DNA of 64,000 nucleotides from Roridomyces roridus. Its lineage: Eukaryota; Basidiomycota; Agaricomycetes; Agaricales; Mycenaceae. The position numbers were made by a program, and so were the translations under genes. Shown piece after piece: positions 1 to 11,290 of this stretch. Below the pieces are notes generated by a model. The model had not been told where the DNA came from. It worked only from the letters and a program-made list of their open reading frames with translations, and did not search any database. Location of the stretch: assembly GCA_029378245.1 (NCBI GenBank), contig JARKIF010000011.1, positions 868,001 to 932,000 on the forward strand. Reading direction: 5' to 3'. Numbering within the stretch: position 1 is the stretch's first letter; each line of letters begins with the position of its first letter.

Positions 1-276
1 CAATATGTAGAGTGCCCGAGAGCCTGGAGCACATAGCACTTGAGTGTGAGGCACCTGAGCGTAAATTGATTTGGGGCCTGACGGAACAACTATGGCACAT
101 GAAATACACTGATTGGCCAGCTGTCTAGTTTTAGGCAACAATCTGGTGAAATTCAAACAGAATGGAAAATCTATGCCACAGAAAGATAGACTGTTCAGTA
201 TCCTAGTTTCAACAGCTTGGCACTTGATCTGGAACTTACGAGTAGATCGGCGCATTCGACATGTTGGAACTTCAGA
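1..276 (+). pseudogene. Non-LTR retrotransposon (LINE) pol fragment, first half
   Basis: The third forward frame from base 3 gives a Cys/His-type stretch with CRVPESLEHIALECEAPERK, which resembles the C-terminal zinc-knuckle (zf-RVT) region downstream of RT and RNase H in basidiomycete LINEs. The frame stops at 127-129. The family continues in another frame (113-270) with the typical KDRLFSILVSTAWHLIW segment, so the copy is frameshifted. It is cut at 276 by the Tnp2 element and resumes at 9693 with the next conserved block (EIHNRW). The RT domain lies upstream of the window. Family assignment is from remembered motifs; the split by the transposon is seen directly. Confidence 0.7.
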
Positions 277-318
277 CCCAGTGAAAAGTCCGTCTGGCCA
301 TATATGGGAAAATCTGGG
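277..318 (+). repeat. Left terminal inverted repeat of Tnp2 element
   Basis: These 42 bp are the exact reverse complement of 9651-9692. The repeat includes the near-palindrome GGCCATATATGG. The sequence just inside is still partly similar between the two ends. Confidence 0.93.
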
Positions 319-510
319 GAAATCGTGCCGTATCGGATTCTACTGAAATCCCAGATATGGCCAGACCCAGCGTTAGGAATTCAGCGCTTTCTCTGGCCGT
401 ATCTGGGATTCTCGTTCCATCTGTAGAATATTCGCTTTTTGAATAATATTTATTGCATTTATTATCGGTAGCTGCCCCGTCCGCTCTTGCTCCCTGCGCT
501 TGCTCGCCCC

Positions 511-610
511 CGCTTGCTCGTTCCCGGCTGCGCTTGCTCGTTCCCTGCTGCGCTTGCTCGTTCCCTGCTGCGCTTGCTCGTTCCCTGCTGCGCTTGCTCG
601 TTTCCTGCTG
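511..610. repeat. Tandem array, five 20-bp units
   Basis: Five head-to-tail copies of CGCTTGCTCGTTCCCTGCTG occupy exactly 100 bp; the first and last copies have single-base variants. A degenerate partial copy precedes it (about 495-510). The array lies in the subterminal part of the Tnp2 element, downstream of the accessory gene. Long open frames across it on both strands are an artefact of the repeat. Confidence 0.9.
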
Positions 611-740
611 ACCACTCCCACCCGCTCCCACCGCGACTATGGCTTCTCGCACGCGCACATCCACCGCCTCTCCGCCTCTTCCTCGTAACGACCGCCTCCC
701 GAATCCAGCTCCCGATCCTTTCTCCTCGCGTCCCGACGAT

Positions 741-1246
741 CTAAGCAGCTAGAGCCTGTGAATGAAGAATAAGAGGCAGTCCCTGAGAAGACCAGATACA
801 TACCGCCGCAGCAGCTTCCTTGACCTTCCTCTCGCGTTCTTTCCAGATCTGCCAACCGCATAAGTTCGTGAAAGTGCTGAAAAAAAATACACACCGCCTG
901 GCCTGCCTCTCCGAGGCCGTTCCAGTAAGCACTGTAATCACTGCCGTCTCCTTCGTTTTCCTTGGACCACTGAATTGCGCACAAGCCTCTAAACGAATGT
1001 AATCAGCAAACACTCATCATGTCAGCGGAGGGACGCACCGGGCTGTTGTGCTGTTCTGGTTAGGTTTGTATTTGCTTTTGGGTGCGGCTTTGGATGCGAC
1101 TGCTGCAGTTGCGGGCTTGGGTGCGCCTGCAGTTGCAGGTGCCGGTTTGGATGCGACCGTCGTTGCTATTGGAACGGGGGTAGTCGGAACTGGTGCGACG
1201 GAGGCTGGCGTGGGTCCAGAAGAGTGTGAGCTGTCACTGTCGGCTG
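741..1246 (-). pseudogene. Tnp2-element accessory gene, 3' part (separated by nested insertion)
   Basis: This is the C-terminal part of the accessory gene whose 5' part is 4314-6043. Reading minus from the insertion point gives a Ser/Pro/Ala/Lys-rich stretch (SADSDSSHSSGPTPAS). A GT..AG intron of about 50 nt then joins to GLCAIQWSKENEGDGS, and a second intron joins to IWKERERKVKEAAAA. A third (gtatgt..ttcacag) joins to ALAA and a stop at 741-743. The Trp/Tyr-rich block followed by a charged Lys/Glu helix resembles small conserved basidiomycete ORFs of unknown function. The frame agrees with part of the 5' segment only if a splice near 4340-4400 is assumed. Confidence 0.55.
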
Positions 1247-1623
1247 CACCTGTACCTTCCACATAGCCAAGCTAATTGGCCTGGTACCTGTATGCGTGGT
1301 ACCAGGCTAAGTAGCCTGGTTGCTGCAATCTCGCGCATGCTTTCGTTTATGCTTCCGATATGCTTTCGACCTTCTCCAAGTCCTGCTGCAGGGGACTTGA
1401 TGCAATTCTGTGGTGGGTGAGGTCATGTGATTTGGCCCGCCCTCCCGAAGCCCGCCCTCCCGCCATCAGAAATTGATGGCCAGATCAATTACTGATGAAA
1501 AAAGTGAAAATTTCCAAATCAAAGATCAACTGTGATATCAGCATCACAGTGATTGATAGCATCAAAAAAAACGAAATTGTAGAGCAGATCAAGGGCTACA
1601 AGACTCTCCTATAATGTTGTAGC
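1247..1623 (+). repeat. Left long TIR of the 3.07 kb element
   Basis: It is the inverted counterpart of 3952-4313. The right arm is about 15 bp shorter because of small indels. Both arms contain the GGGAGGGCGGGCTTCGGG block and a GTGATATCAGCATCAC palindrome. Confidence 0.9.
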
Positions 1624-3951
1624 TAAGATTCATTTGCTCTCTCAGAAACAAAGAAATGATCAAGAATCTATCTTGGTGATGATGGCTTTGTGATCAATGG
1701 GTGCTGGTGATTGATTCAATGAATGCCTTCGCGTGGTGATGGAGGCCCTAATCCAAGCACCCATATGTTTCAACTAGTCTACCTGTCTCCCTGTCCTCTC
1801 CCTTTTTGCCACAAGGTCACAGGTTCAATTCTTCTTGTCGGCCTTTGCCTTCCTTTTTTGAAATAAGCACCACTTACCTTGCTCTTCTGCTCAGTATAAT
1901 AGTGTAGTATGCCAATGTCAACTTCATATCTCAGTGTGTGCCCCTCAGAGCATGCAATCACACTGGTTTGATGCTGCTTCCCAATTGGGAGCCCTACTCC
2001 TAGCACCCCAAATAGGAAGTTTTGCCTATGGCATAAGTTCTGGGCCAATCTGGCTGGCAACTAAGATTCTAATACCTTCCCCATGGACTATAGTATACCC
2101 TTCCACTGTTGACAACCCCTCTGGCAGTTGAACCAGCCTGATAAATCAATGGTTTCCGTGCACAACAACTCTCTGTGATCCTGTGAATGTTTAGTACTCC
2201 CTGTGCTAGTAAACAGTTCATATATGTTGGATATAACCCCAAGACTGTCTATTCACTTGGTCTCTGTCACATCTGGCATCCTAGGCTTCTCAAAGGCCTT
2301 GCCTGATGGGAAATCAATTCCCAGCCAGAGCTTTATTAATGCTGGAAGGGAGTGCTGCAAAGGGCTTTGAAATTTAGTTTGGCACTAAAGTCATAGGAAA
2401 TCATCCAATTCTAAGGTCACCCTTGTGTCTGAAGGCTCAATGTACTCAAATTCAGCTTGGGGAAATACAGGCACATTTAGATGGGTGAGGGGTGTTAGTT
2501 GGTGTTGAATTCAGGTCATGAAACTCATATGGATGCATTTGTGATCTCTGGATGCTGGGATCCCTCTTCTGGGTATGGAATACCACTCAGTCAAAGGGGG
2601 TGATCTGAGGAGTGATGCAGGGATTCTGGCTCTGTGTGTTGCTCAAAAGGGCTGATGGCATGCCCAAATGAACTCTCCTGGCTGAGGGGATTCCGAATAT
2701 ATCTAATTTTACATGACCTGTGTGCTTGGTTGCTGAGATATGCACAATGTATGATGAACCCGGCACTGGTAGCAAGGTACCCGTATGTTACTCAAGTTTC
2801 ACTCGAGTCTGCACCAGTACTCATGTAAATCTCCACCAATTGAGAAGGTTTTATACATTTTCTGGACCAGAATTTCAGGGACAACTCATTTCCAATGTCT
2901 ATGGAACATGGAACTGACCATGAAGGCCAATATCAATGGAATCAGGTCCAGTTGATCTTGTGTATAATTGAAGTTCCTGCTTGAACCTTGATATATATTC
3001 TGGCTTAAACTTGTCCTAGGTACTCATTAAACACCTCCTGACTGCCTGAACTCAATCCATCTCCTAGGAAAAATGTGCAACCATCCAAACACCAGATTTC
3101 ACCAAGTTGGGTTCCAAACTGCTTGTAGCCATGACCCTGGTGATGGCAGGTAAGTGAAAAACTGTCTGGATATCCCCATTAAACTTCATCGACAAGGGAT
3201 AGAGGCAGTCAAGTGCCATCTTCACTGTAGACACTCAGATCAGCATTGGAATCAATGCACATATATTGGCTACTCTAAGGCTTCCACCCTTCTGTAATTG
3301 AGTCTCTGACATCCTATGCATATGATTGACTGTTGAGGGAGACATTAAGCCACTTTGAACCCATAATTTCAAATGATATCTTGGGCACCAGAAAAATCAG
3401 CCCATTTGGCCATTGTAGTCAGGTATAAGCATTCTCCTTCAAGGAAAGATAGTTCAAAGGATAGAGGGTAAGCTAAAGTATAGTTTAGAACCTTAAAACT
3501 ACCCAGAACACTGGAGTGGAGGGGCAATAAGAGCAGAATCATGCAAAATTGCCTATTTGGGACTTGGGAGTAGTGGTTCCCAATTAGGTCATGCCACAAT
3601 GTCAGAGTGATTTAAGGCACCCTTGGGGCCCTTTATGTCCTGGGGCTTCATAAATGTAAGTACCATTGCTAAAGACAAGGTGTAGGTGAGTTCCAAGCCA
3701 CCAGAGTGAGCAGGAAAAGGGTTCACCAGTAGGGGGAATTGAACCACTGACCTGTTGACAAAAAGAAGAAAAGTAGAAAGGAGAGATACAACAACTAGAC
3801 TAGAGTAACAATGCATGGGGCCATTGTGGGGGTTCCTTCTCCCCAGTGGTCCACATCATTGTATCAATCACTGAATGGTGATCATCAAAGCCATCAGCAT
3901 CATCCCAAGGCTCAATCATTTGTGTTTTCCTGTGAGACCAGATGCATTTTG
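1624..3951. other. Interior of 3.07 kb element, no gene seen
   Basis: About 2.3 kb of AT-rich sequence with frequent stops in all frames. The longest frames are under 100 codons, lack introns that would link them and resemble no protein I know. Nothing codes for a transposase, so the element is judged non-autonomous. Confidence 0.7.
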
Positions 3952-4313
3952 GCTACAATATTATAGGAGAGTCTTGTAGCCCTTGATCTGCTCTACAATT
4001 TCGTTTCTTTGATGCTATCAATCACTGTGATGCTGATATCACAGTTAATCTTTGATTTGTAAATTTTCACTTTTTTCATCAGTAATTGATCTGGCCATCA
4101 ATTTCTGATGGCGGGAGGGCGGGCTTCGGGAGGGCGGGCCAAATCACATGACCATTGCACCAAGTCCCCTGCAGCAGGACTTGGAGAAGGTCGAAAGCAT
4201 ATCGGAAGCATAAACGAAAGCATGCGCGAGATTGCAGCAACCAGGCTACTTAGCCTGGTACCACGCATACAGGTACCAGGCTAATTAGCTTGGTTATGTG
4301 GAAGGTACAGGTG
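3952..4313 (-). repeat. Right long TIR of the 3.07 kb element
   Basis: Reverse complement of 1247-1623 with scattered mismatches. It is followed directly by the second copy of the 8-bp target duplication GTCGGCTG. Confidence 0.9.
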
Positions 4314-6043
4314 GTCGGCTGAAGGTTCGGCGGCTTCAAGGAGCATATCAAAACTGGTTTTCGAGCTGGTAGGGATTCTAGTGGAGGTAAAGGTGACACG
4401 GGCAGCAGCTTCGTCGACATGATACTATCATCGACACGGGCAGCGACTCCACGGAGAGAGGTATCATTGGCATCATCGTCACGGGAAGCAGATTGGTCGA
4501 AAGGGACGCTGAGGATTGGCTCCGAGGTCGAGGGAGGCGTAGGGAGAATGTCGTCTGCATCGGTGAGTGTAACTACCCGCTCCGACGTCGGCGGGCCCAG
4601 GGGACGATTGTTTATAGCGGTGGTTGTCAAGGCCCGCACGGAGGAGGTACCTGCCAGATGTGAGACCAAGTCCGCAGCGATGGATGAGCTTACCTGACGC
4701 GGCGTGGGCTGGCACGGCTGCTTGGGACAGCTTGAGCTACGCCGCCTATTGATATGGGAAGTATGTACCTCTTTTGGCGTGTCTGATCGCTTGAGAGCCT
4801 GGCTTGGCAGCACTACAAGGTTGTCAGAACGAGCCAGCAAAGTGAGACGGGGAAACTTACAGTGGATTCACAACCCTCTGGGATATCCTTGATCAGCACA
4901 TGATAGGATAAAGGGAACAGACGCACAATCTCCGAACGTTTGCCCTGTGAATTCGACTCCCGCTCTTTGCCCTTGCTCGAGTGGGGTTTGAGACGTTTTC
5001 CGCCACCGTCGGCATGGCTCGAGGCGGACTTTCTCTTTTGGGGAGAAGGCCCCGGCGAGGAAATGTCGTCCGTGTCGATCGTGTCCATGTTTTCTGGCTC
5101 AGATGCCGTCGCCGTCTTCTGGTAAAAGTATCGGGCACGATGAGTGGCCTTCCAGCTCGAGTAAATATTAGTGACGACCCAGTCAGCCTTCCAGTGTCCA
5201 TGGCAGAGCCGAAGATCGGGATGTGCCTTTTCCAGCGCCTCTCTGAACTTCTCCTTAACACTCTGCCCCATCTTCGACCACCCAAAGTTCGAGAGGAGGC
5301 CAGCGCCGGCCAAATCGTGCAGGATAGAGGCCGTCGTCGATTTTATGGATGTGACCGTTTCAGGAGTTGGGGGGTTGCCGAGGCTGTCTTCGGCGAAATG
5401 GAAGGAGGTGGCAGTCATTTTCGTCCCATTCTCGTCCTCAGCTTTCGTTACGCCATCGGATTTTGTCGCTAATGCATACTTGGCCCTTTGCCAGTACTGG
5501 AGAAGGGGATAATCTGCCTCGGACAAGGAGGGGGAGGAAGTGGATGGAGGTGGATTGTGCCGAGGACCAGTGGTTATAGCCTGCAAGAGTTGTGTATTCT
5601 GAATCCTTTGGGACATGTCATACTGGGGGTCTCGAACGAGAAAAAGACAACACACACCGGAGCTGCTCGTTCTCCTTTCTTAGCATCTGGACCTCTACCT
5701 CCCTCCGTGCCAATTCGAGTTGTAATTTAGTGGCCAAGACCGATTGCGGTGGTGGGTACGCCGCCTGCCACTGGTTAGCCAAACAGTCGGTGAGTGGCTC
5801 AGGGCAGACGGTCACCTGGTATCCCGCATGATTCATGCTGTTTCCGAGAGAGGAGGAGCCACTGCTGAGGGAAGAAGACCGGTAACTTTCAGGAGACGAG
5901 GGAATCCATTCGGAGCTGGCGGACAAGTCTTCTTGAAGCGAATAATCGAAATGGGAGGAGGATCCTGGACCACCAAGACCGTCAAATAGATGTTCGTCAC
6001 CGGGAAAAGGGTCAACGACTGAGGATGGGGGCTGTCGGTGCAT
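4314..6043 (-). pseudogene. Tnp2-element accessory gene (TnpA-like), 5' part
   Basis: The gene starts at an ATG (6043-6041) and reads into an acidic/Ser-rich N-terminus ending in a heptad-like helix (LARREVEVQMLRKENEQLR). An intron beginning GTGTGTGTTG joins to IQNTQLLQAITTG. A conserved-looking globular block follows, about residues 180-300, with HDLAGAGLLSNFGWSKMG and LRLCHGHWKADWVVTNIY. Then come a basic tail (QKRKSASSHADGGGKRLK) and an intron GTAAGTTTCC..CCAG joining to ALKRSDTPKEVHTSHINRRR. The coiled coil and basic region suit a DNA-binding partner of the transposase; that role is inference. The nested element at 1247-4313 separates it from its last exons, so it is called disrupted. Confidence 0.6.
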
Positions 6044-6133
6044 GGTGGTAGAAAGGAAGCGAGGACAAACAAGGACACAACAACGCGAACGCGTTCTTTG
6101 CCAGTCTATTTCTCACTACAAATTCTACATAAT

Positions 6134-9100
6134 TTATTCGTCTTCGTCTTGCTCAAAGAACCCGACCATCTGCGCCATTTTCAGTCCAGACCTTTCCAGC
6201 AAAAACCAGCGGTCCTCCGTGGGCGCGTCCTGCATGTGGGGAACGGAGAGAGCGAATTGGTGGTCCGGACCCATGAGTACCGTAGAGTGAATGCATTTGA
6301 TTCTGAATGCACGCACGTCGGCGTCGCGCTGGTGCTGCATTGAGCAGTACGTGAATGAAGACCATTCATACAAGTGTGGATCTGGTGGTCCATAGAAAGA
6401 ACCGACGGCGAGGAAGTGTTTGACACCGCGGATTTCCAGACAGCAGTAAAACGCGACTTCTGCAAACTCGAAGCCGCGACGAGGATCCGATCTGTGTCCG
6501 TCCTCTGAGTCGACGTCGGAGTCATCACCTTCGCAGGAAAGTTTCACCTGTTTGAGAGAATGTGAGGCGGACACCCTTCGAGAGGCAGAGTAAGACACAC
6601 CTTGACGACTCGTGCTCGTCGTGGGGTTCTCGCCCGAGTTTCTTCCTTCCAAGAAGATCGTACTATCTGACCGTTGGGAAGGCGTGCACGGCCCCATCGA
6701 ATGACATTCGGTCTCCAAGACTCAGCAAGCTGGTCACCGTCGTCGTCGTCACAGTTGTCCCGTATATATCGACGGATTGCTTCTGCTTCACAAGCTCGAA
6801 CGTCGCAGGGACAGGTATCCATCGGGCAAAGAAGGATATATCCATGGCCCAGGTCGACAGAGCCCCGAGGCAAAGTCTCTGGTGGGGTCAACTCGGGCAT
6901 AACCGCCGTCAAAGCATTGACCTGCGCGCGTCGAATACCTCGCTGAGCAAGGTTGGCGTATGGATCAGAGTGTTGCTTGATTTCTTCGCCGAGGTTGCCG
7001 ATACTGCGCTCCATCGCCCATTGGGAGTACAAATTCAACGGACCCTTGCGGATGCTTTCACCAGGCATGTGGAGGATCGTGTGCAAGATGGGGCGAATGA
7101 AGTGAATGCGATCGGCTCGTCGTTGGGCATAGAGCTGCTCAAACTCGATCACAAACTCTATCAAAAGCATGTTGGCCTCCACCACCTCGTCAGCGTTGAA
7201 CTCCTCTTGGAAGAGCAGCCGAAAAGCGCGAACAACCTTGCAGTAATGCCGATAATACTCGGTCGGCAAGATGCCGAACAAAAGAGCGGGACCAACCCCG
7301 AAGAGGTACAGCAGGTACTCCCAGCATTTGTATTGGGAGTTGATTTTCTCTGCAGGATTTCGGGGCGGTGTGTCGAACGAGCCAGGGAAATACTCGCGAA
7401 GATCAGCGACAGCCTGCCCATGTCGCTCCCAAACGTCTCCCGTCAGCACTGCCCAGTCCCAAGTCGCCTTGTCATCTGTCGCTGCGCAATCGAATGTCCC
7501 ACGCCAGAGAGGGATAAGTAAATCCCCGAGGTTGAGAATTGGATGCATGCCATCGGGGGGAAACATGGCAGGGACACCGAGACTGTGGGGAATACCACTG
7601 AAGATGCTCGGTTTGGAGATGCCGGTTTCCAGTCGTCGCTTTTCGTACTGAGAGTTGTTCGGTGACTTGGAGACGAACAGGAGATTTTCGTTGTAGCGCG
7701 TGGTGGATTCCTCCTTGGTGAATGCCTGCAGCAGATTCTTGACATCTACATCAGGATGGGCACACCCGGATACATTGTAATCGTCGGGGAGAAGACAGAC
7801 TGGGTAATATGTCGATGCACCTGGCTTTCGCCGACCTTTCATGGAACAGTAGGTCCGGCACAGGTGCTTGCCATGGTGCCCAACAAGTCCACTTAAAGCT
7901 GCGATGCCAGGACCATCAGCAGTGGCGGCAGCAAGAAATGGTCTTGAAGTAAAGACTTTCTCGGACCGGCTATCCCAAATGCCCAATCCGCTGTTCTGGA
8001 GTGCAGCCAGATGGTAAAGACCGACGAAGACGAAACTGTCGAGATTTTTCGGCTTGTTGGGTCCCGGGAAGAAGCCGCCAGGATAGATAGTTGCTTTCTT
8101 GTAACGTCGATCGGGAGCACGGTCATAGACCACCCAGATATACATCCAGCAATCCGAGGCTGAATTGCAGTTCAGCAAGACGTGGACGTGCCGAGTATGA
8201 ATGAACTGACCCTTGTTGCGATACAACTGAGCGCCGTCGATCGACAACGTGAGGACAATGTCGTCGTCGTCGATGTCGCTGCTTATCAACAAGTCCAAAA
8301 AGTCTTTCCCATCGAAAAGGTCGGTGTAAGCGGATACACGCTCGCCATGGTTCTCTTGCAGCTCCGTCATGATTTTTTCTGTGTATCGTCGTCGGTATTG
8401 CATTTCCTCGGCGCTCGCAGGCGAACGATAGGTGGCTTGTATTTGGGGGCCGATGGGGATAGTGTGGAACTGCTTGCGAGGACGACCTCGCTCGTCGTAC
8501 CTGTCCTTCCCACAGTATATGCAGTTGTCGAGGTCTGCAAACGGCCCCGTGTAAGCCATACAGGTGTCGACGCACATGTCAGATTCAATGGATGTTACTC
8601 CACTGAGTTTTTCCATCAACTTTCTGACCCGGAAATGGGAGAGAACTTCGTTCTCAGGATGCCGACGCAGGACAGCATCTCTGACAGAGTTGTATGCTTT
8701 CTCAGAAGCATTGGTGAGCGAAAGGAAAAGATCGATGGAAAAGCGCTCGTCGGGAGTGAGTTCGGGGATGGATTCAAGTGGATTGCGCAGTTGCTCGATA
8801 GACGTCTGATCAAGTCCATGGTCATTTCCGTCGAGGGACGCATTACGAAGTAGCTCGATGAATTTGTTGGTCAACTCAAAGTCGCGTAGCGTGAATTTTG
8901 GTGGTGCATCATCTACCTCGGGCTCGGAGACATGGTTATCTGGCTCGGAGACATGGTCGCCCTGCTCGGAGGCATAGTCAAGATTGTCTGGTAGAGCTGG
9001 CGCGACAGAAGTGGGAGAAGAAGTATCAATATTCATGTTATCGAGTGGTGGACTAGGTGCATCGAAATAATCGTCGCGTTCCTTCGCTTGATGTTAGAGA

Positions 9101-9436
9101 CGCGCCGCCAGCCTGAGAGAACAATTGAAATTGACGCACCGACATGACTACGTCTCCGTCGTTCTCCTCCTCCGACGCGTCTCCCTCGGTCCCTTCTGAT
9201 TGTATAGCAAGGTGAGCGCCCGGACGAATCTGCGGAGCCGAAGCGAGGCGGGACGAGGAGCTCGGACCGGCCTGTGCAGTCCCAATTGCCCCATCGGCCT
9301 GTTCCCTGGCGGCTTTCTGGTGCGCTTGGAAGGTGCGCACCGGAATCCAGTTCCCTCGTACGCCGCAGGTATGTGGACAGAAGCACTGCTTGGTGCCAGG
9401 CTGCGCGGTGTCGGACGTATTTGACTTTGGCGACAT
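6134..9436 (-). CDS. Tnp2-family transposase
   Basis: DDE-type transposase of the fungal Tnp2 family (CACTA/EnSpm-related). The first exon, from ATG at 9436, gives MSPKSNTSDTAQPG and a Cys-rich CFCPHTCG motif. An intron between about 9145 and 9085 leads to the long exon containing MNIDTSS. A zinc-finger-like CMAYTGPFADLDNCIYCGKD lies about 230 codons in. The catalytic core follows with LSIDGAQLYRNK, YPGGFFPGPNKPKNLDSF, TADGPGIAALSGLVGHHG and FPPDGMHPILNLGDLLIPL, then the Tnp2 signature QWAMERSIGNLGEEIKQHSD. A 53-nt intron (6548-6600) joins the last exon, ending FFEQDEDE. No internal stop was seen, so it may be intact. It lies next to the right TIR and is transcribed inward. Confidence 0.85.
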
Positions 9437-9650
9437 GAGCAAGTAAGAGGGCGACGCCAGAGGCGCGGCCGCCGTGTGCGTGAATAGAAGAAAGCTGCAA
9501 GCAGTTTTGGTCAAGTGACGCGGACTCGGACTTGATAAATTTGGCAGCCAGACACTACTCGCTACAATTCTATGTAAATGGCTTGTATTCGAAAGCAGGC
9601 CAGACGACCCCAGATGGGTGTTTTGGGAAACCAAGATATGACCACATTTG

Positions 9651-9692
9651 CCCAGATTTTCCCATATATGGCCAGACGGACTTTTCACTGGG
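9651..9692 (-). repeat. Right terminal inverted repeat of Tnp2 element
   Basis: Exact inverted copy of 277-318, followed by CTTCAGA, the second copy of the target-site duplication. The transposase promoter must lie in 9437-9692, where I see no clear TATA box. Confidence 0.93.
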
Positions 9693-10340
9693 CTTCAGAG
9701 GCTTCCAGATAAGCAGTGAACCCGTTGCAAACGCACACCGAATACAAAATGTGTCTACGGCTTATATACGGTAGGTATTCTATCTACTAATAGCAAATAA
9801 TTCAGGACAAGGCACGACAGGAACATCGGACTCGTAAATACGACGGAAACCCTGCACGGCGACGGGAGCAATGCGCGACATGGATCTCGAACCTCCAACA
9901 CGACATCCTGATCAAGATATCTCCAAGTCCGAAATACACAACCGTTGGGTTAGAACAATGAACTCTGCCCTTCAAAGAGACCGTATTCTGACAGACAAGT
10001 TTAAATTTGGTCCGCTAAGCTTCGACAAACAGGTGGTACTTGACACCTGGAGTGGGCTATTACTGGACGAAGATGCCCTGCCGGAAAATTGGATTAATGT
10101 CAGGGGGGTTTTAGTGGGTATTCTGCCCTTGAGAGCAGGTGTTGGCTGAGCCACACCCACGCAGGAGTCCCACACTGGTATAACGTGCATAAAGGCATTT
10201 CCTCCTGAGCGGTTTTTGTCCCGGCTTCTACTGGTATACCTCTTCCAGTTAACCTCAGTAGATGTATGTTAGAATGCTAAGTGCAGACTGATGTGCATTG
10301 TCCCAAACGCTCCCAAAAATAAAATAAAAATAAAAAAAGA
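9693..10340 (+). pseudogene. Non-LTR retrotransposon pol C-terminus and 3' UTR, second half
   Basis: This continues the LINE interrupted at 276. The frame from about 9871 to 10149 gives SEIHNRWVRTMNSALQRDR, then VVLDTWSGLLLDEDALPENW and GVLVGILPLRAGVG before the stop. That block closes the ORF of many basidiomycete LINE polyproteins. Stop codons just after 9700 show the copy is degenerate. A short 3' UTR follows and ends in an A-rich tail (10314-10339, repeated AAAAT units), typical of target-primed retrotransposition. The tail abuts the truncated gene at 10341. Confidence 0.75.
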
Positions 10341-11290
10341 GAGATTTTTTTTGATGTAACAGCCCGGGCCGGGACAGAGCTGCCATGTGGGAACCAGCCA
10401 CCCCAAGGGTACTGTGGGGGCACCGTAAGGCACCGAACTTTCGGTGCGTTACGGAATGCCCGCGGTGGCGACGTAGGAGCAGCTGGAAAATCAAGTCGGC
10501 GTTACCACCAGCGGCTTGGACCACTCGATCGTGGACACCAATCTTGCCGAGAGACGCCGATCGTGCGAGCAGCATGGCCATAAATCGTAGGTCGTCAGAT
10601 AGGTCATGGACATCCTGCGAAACAGCGACAACAACCCAAATCTCAGTCACGACTTCCAGACAGCCTGGGGTGTCGACCATGCGCGCGACCATGTTGTGCG
10701 AATGTGCAAAGTTGTTGAAGAAGTGAGTCAGGGCGTCTAATCTGGGATGCTCATCAAGTTCTGCCTCCCGGGTTTCGATATAGCGTTTGGCTAGGTAGTG
10801 CGCCCAGGCGAAGATTGCTGGCCATCCAGTGAGGATCGAGTTGAATTGCTCGGTGTAGTTGGGATCATCGAGATGCCGATCCATTATAGCCAGCCCCCGC
10901 AACGAGGCATGGGCGAATCGAAGACCTAGGTGCCCCTCGAGCGGAGGATCGTCCGAGGATGGAAACTTCTCTAGGCGAAGGTGTGAGAGAAAGACCTCAA
11001 CGGCGCCGAGGTCCTTGGTGTCGGGGACTTGAATCCAAACTGCAGCGAGCTCGTAGAGTGCCGCTAGGCCTGCGAGACTTTGTTGGCGCGCTCTGGCGAT
11101 GTACTGGAAAGGGGTCAGAATAGTGTGCCCCATTGTGATCGTCGAACAAAAGGCTTACCCTTGTGGGTGTGGCACTTACTCTGGGCAAAGGGTCATGCGG
11201 TTCTACGGCTGGCATGGATGAACTTGAAGAGGTCAGGGGGACGCCATCCGTTCCGCATTCGATCAGTGTTTCCAACGTGCCCTGCTAGGT
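10341..11290 (-). pseudogene. Helical-repeat gene (MYND-type family?), 5' part truncated by LINE
   Basis: Minus-strand exons are well formed. A segment entered by a CTAG acceptor near 11290 reads QGTLETLIECGTDGVPL..PHDPLPR. An intron GTAAGTGCC..TTCCAG (11104-11179) then joins to YIARARQQSLAGLAALYEL. The protein continues as alpha-helical sequence with FSHLR-type repeats and GWPAIFAWAHYLAKRYIETR. That pattern recalls the helical N-terminus of Agaricomycete MYND zinc-finger proteins (low certainty; no MYND Cys cluster is present). The frame runs without homology into the LINE A-rich tail at 10340, so the 3' end lies on the other side of the LINE, outside the window. The true first exon is unresolved. 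Confidence 0.5.

Larger units (their letters stand above)
1247..4313. mobile_element. 3.07 kb non-autonomous TIR element, 8-bp TSD
   Basis: Long inverted repeats (1247-1623 and 3952-4313, about 370 bp, mostly identical) start CACCTGTACCTTCCACATA. Perfect 8-bp direct repeats GTCGGCTG flank it (1239-1246, 4314-4321). Both arms contain palindromes such as GGTACCTGTATGCGTGGTACC that can form hairpins. The interior (1624-3951) has no long credible frame or recognisable protein. An 8-bp duplication fits hAT or KDZ-type elements, but the terminal bases match neither clearly. It interrupts the Tnp2 accessory gene. Confidence 0.88.
277..9692. mobile_element. 9.4 kb Tnp2-type DNA transposon inserted in a LINE
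   Basis: The element is bounded by a 42-bp perfect inverted repeat starting CCCAGTGAAAAGTCC (277-318 and 9651-9692). It is flanked by the 7-bp direct duplication CTTCAGA (270-276 and 9693-9699). Subterminal sequence repeats variants of CCAGATATGGCCAGA. It carries two genes on the minus strand, a Tnp2-like transposase (6134-9436) and an accessory gene (741-6043), the layout expected of TnpD/TnpA pairs in CACTA elements. The termini do not begin CACTA, and the duplication is longer than the usual 2-3 bp. A second element (1247-4313) is nested in the accessory gene. Confidence 0.88.

Noticed and set aside
487..744. Open frames over the 20-bp tandem array
   Set aside because: They exist because the unit has no stops in several frames on both strands; the products are simple repeats.
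1017..1262. Apparent independent small gene at the nested element junction
   Set aside because: Its start is a GTG supplied by the transposon end. The sequence is better explained as later exons of the accessory gene that begins at 6043.
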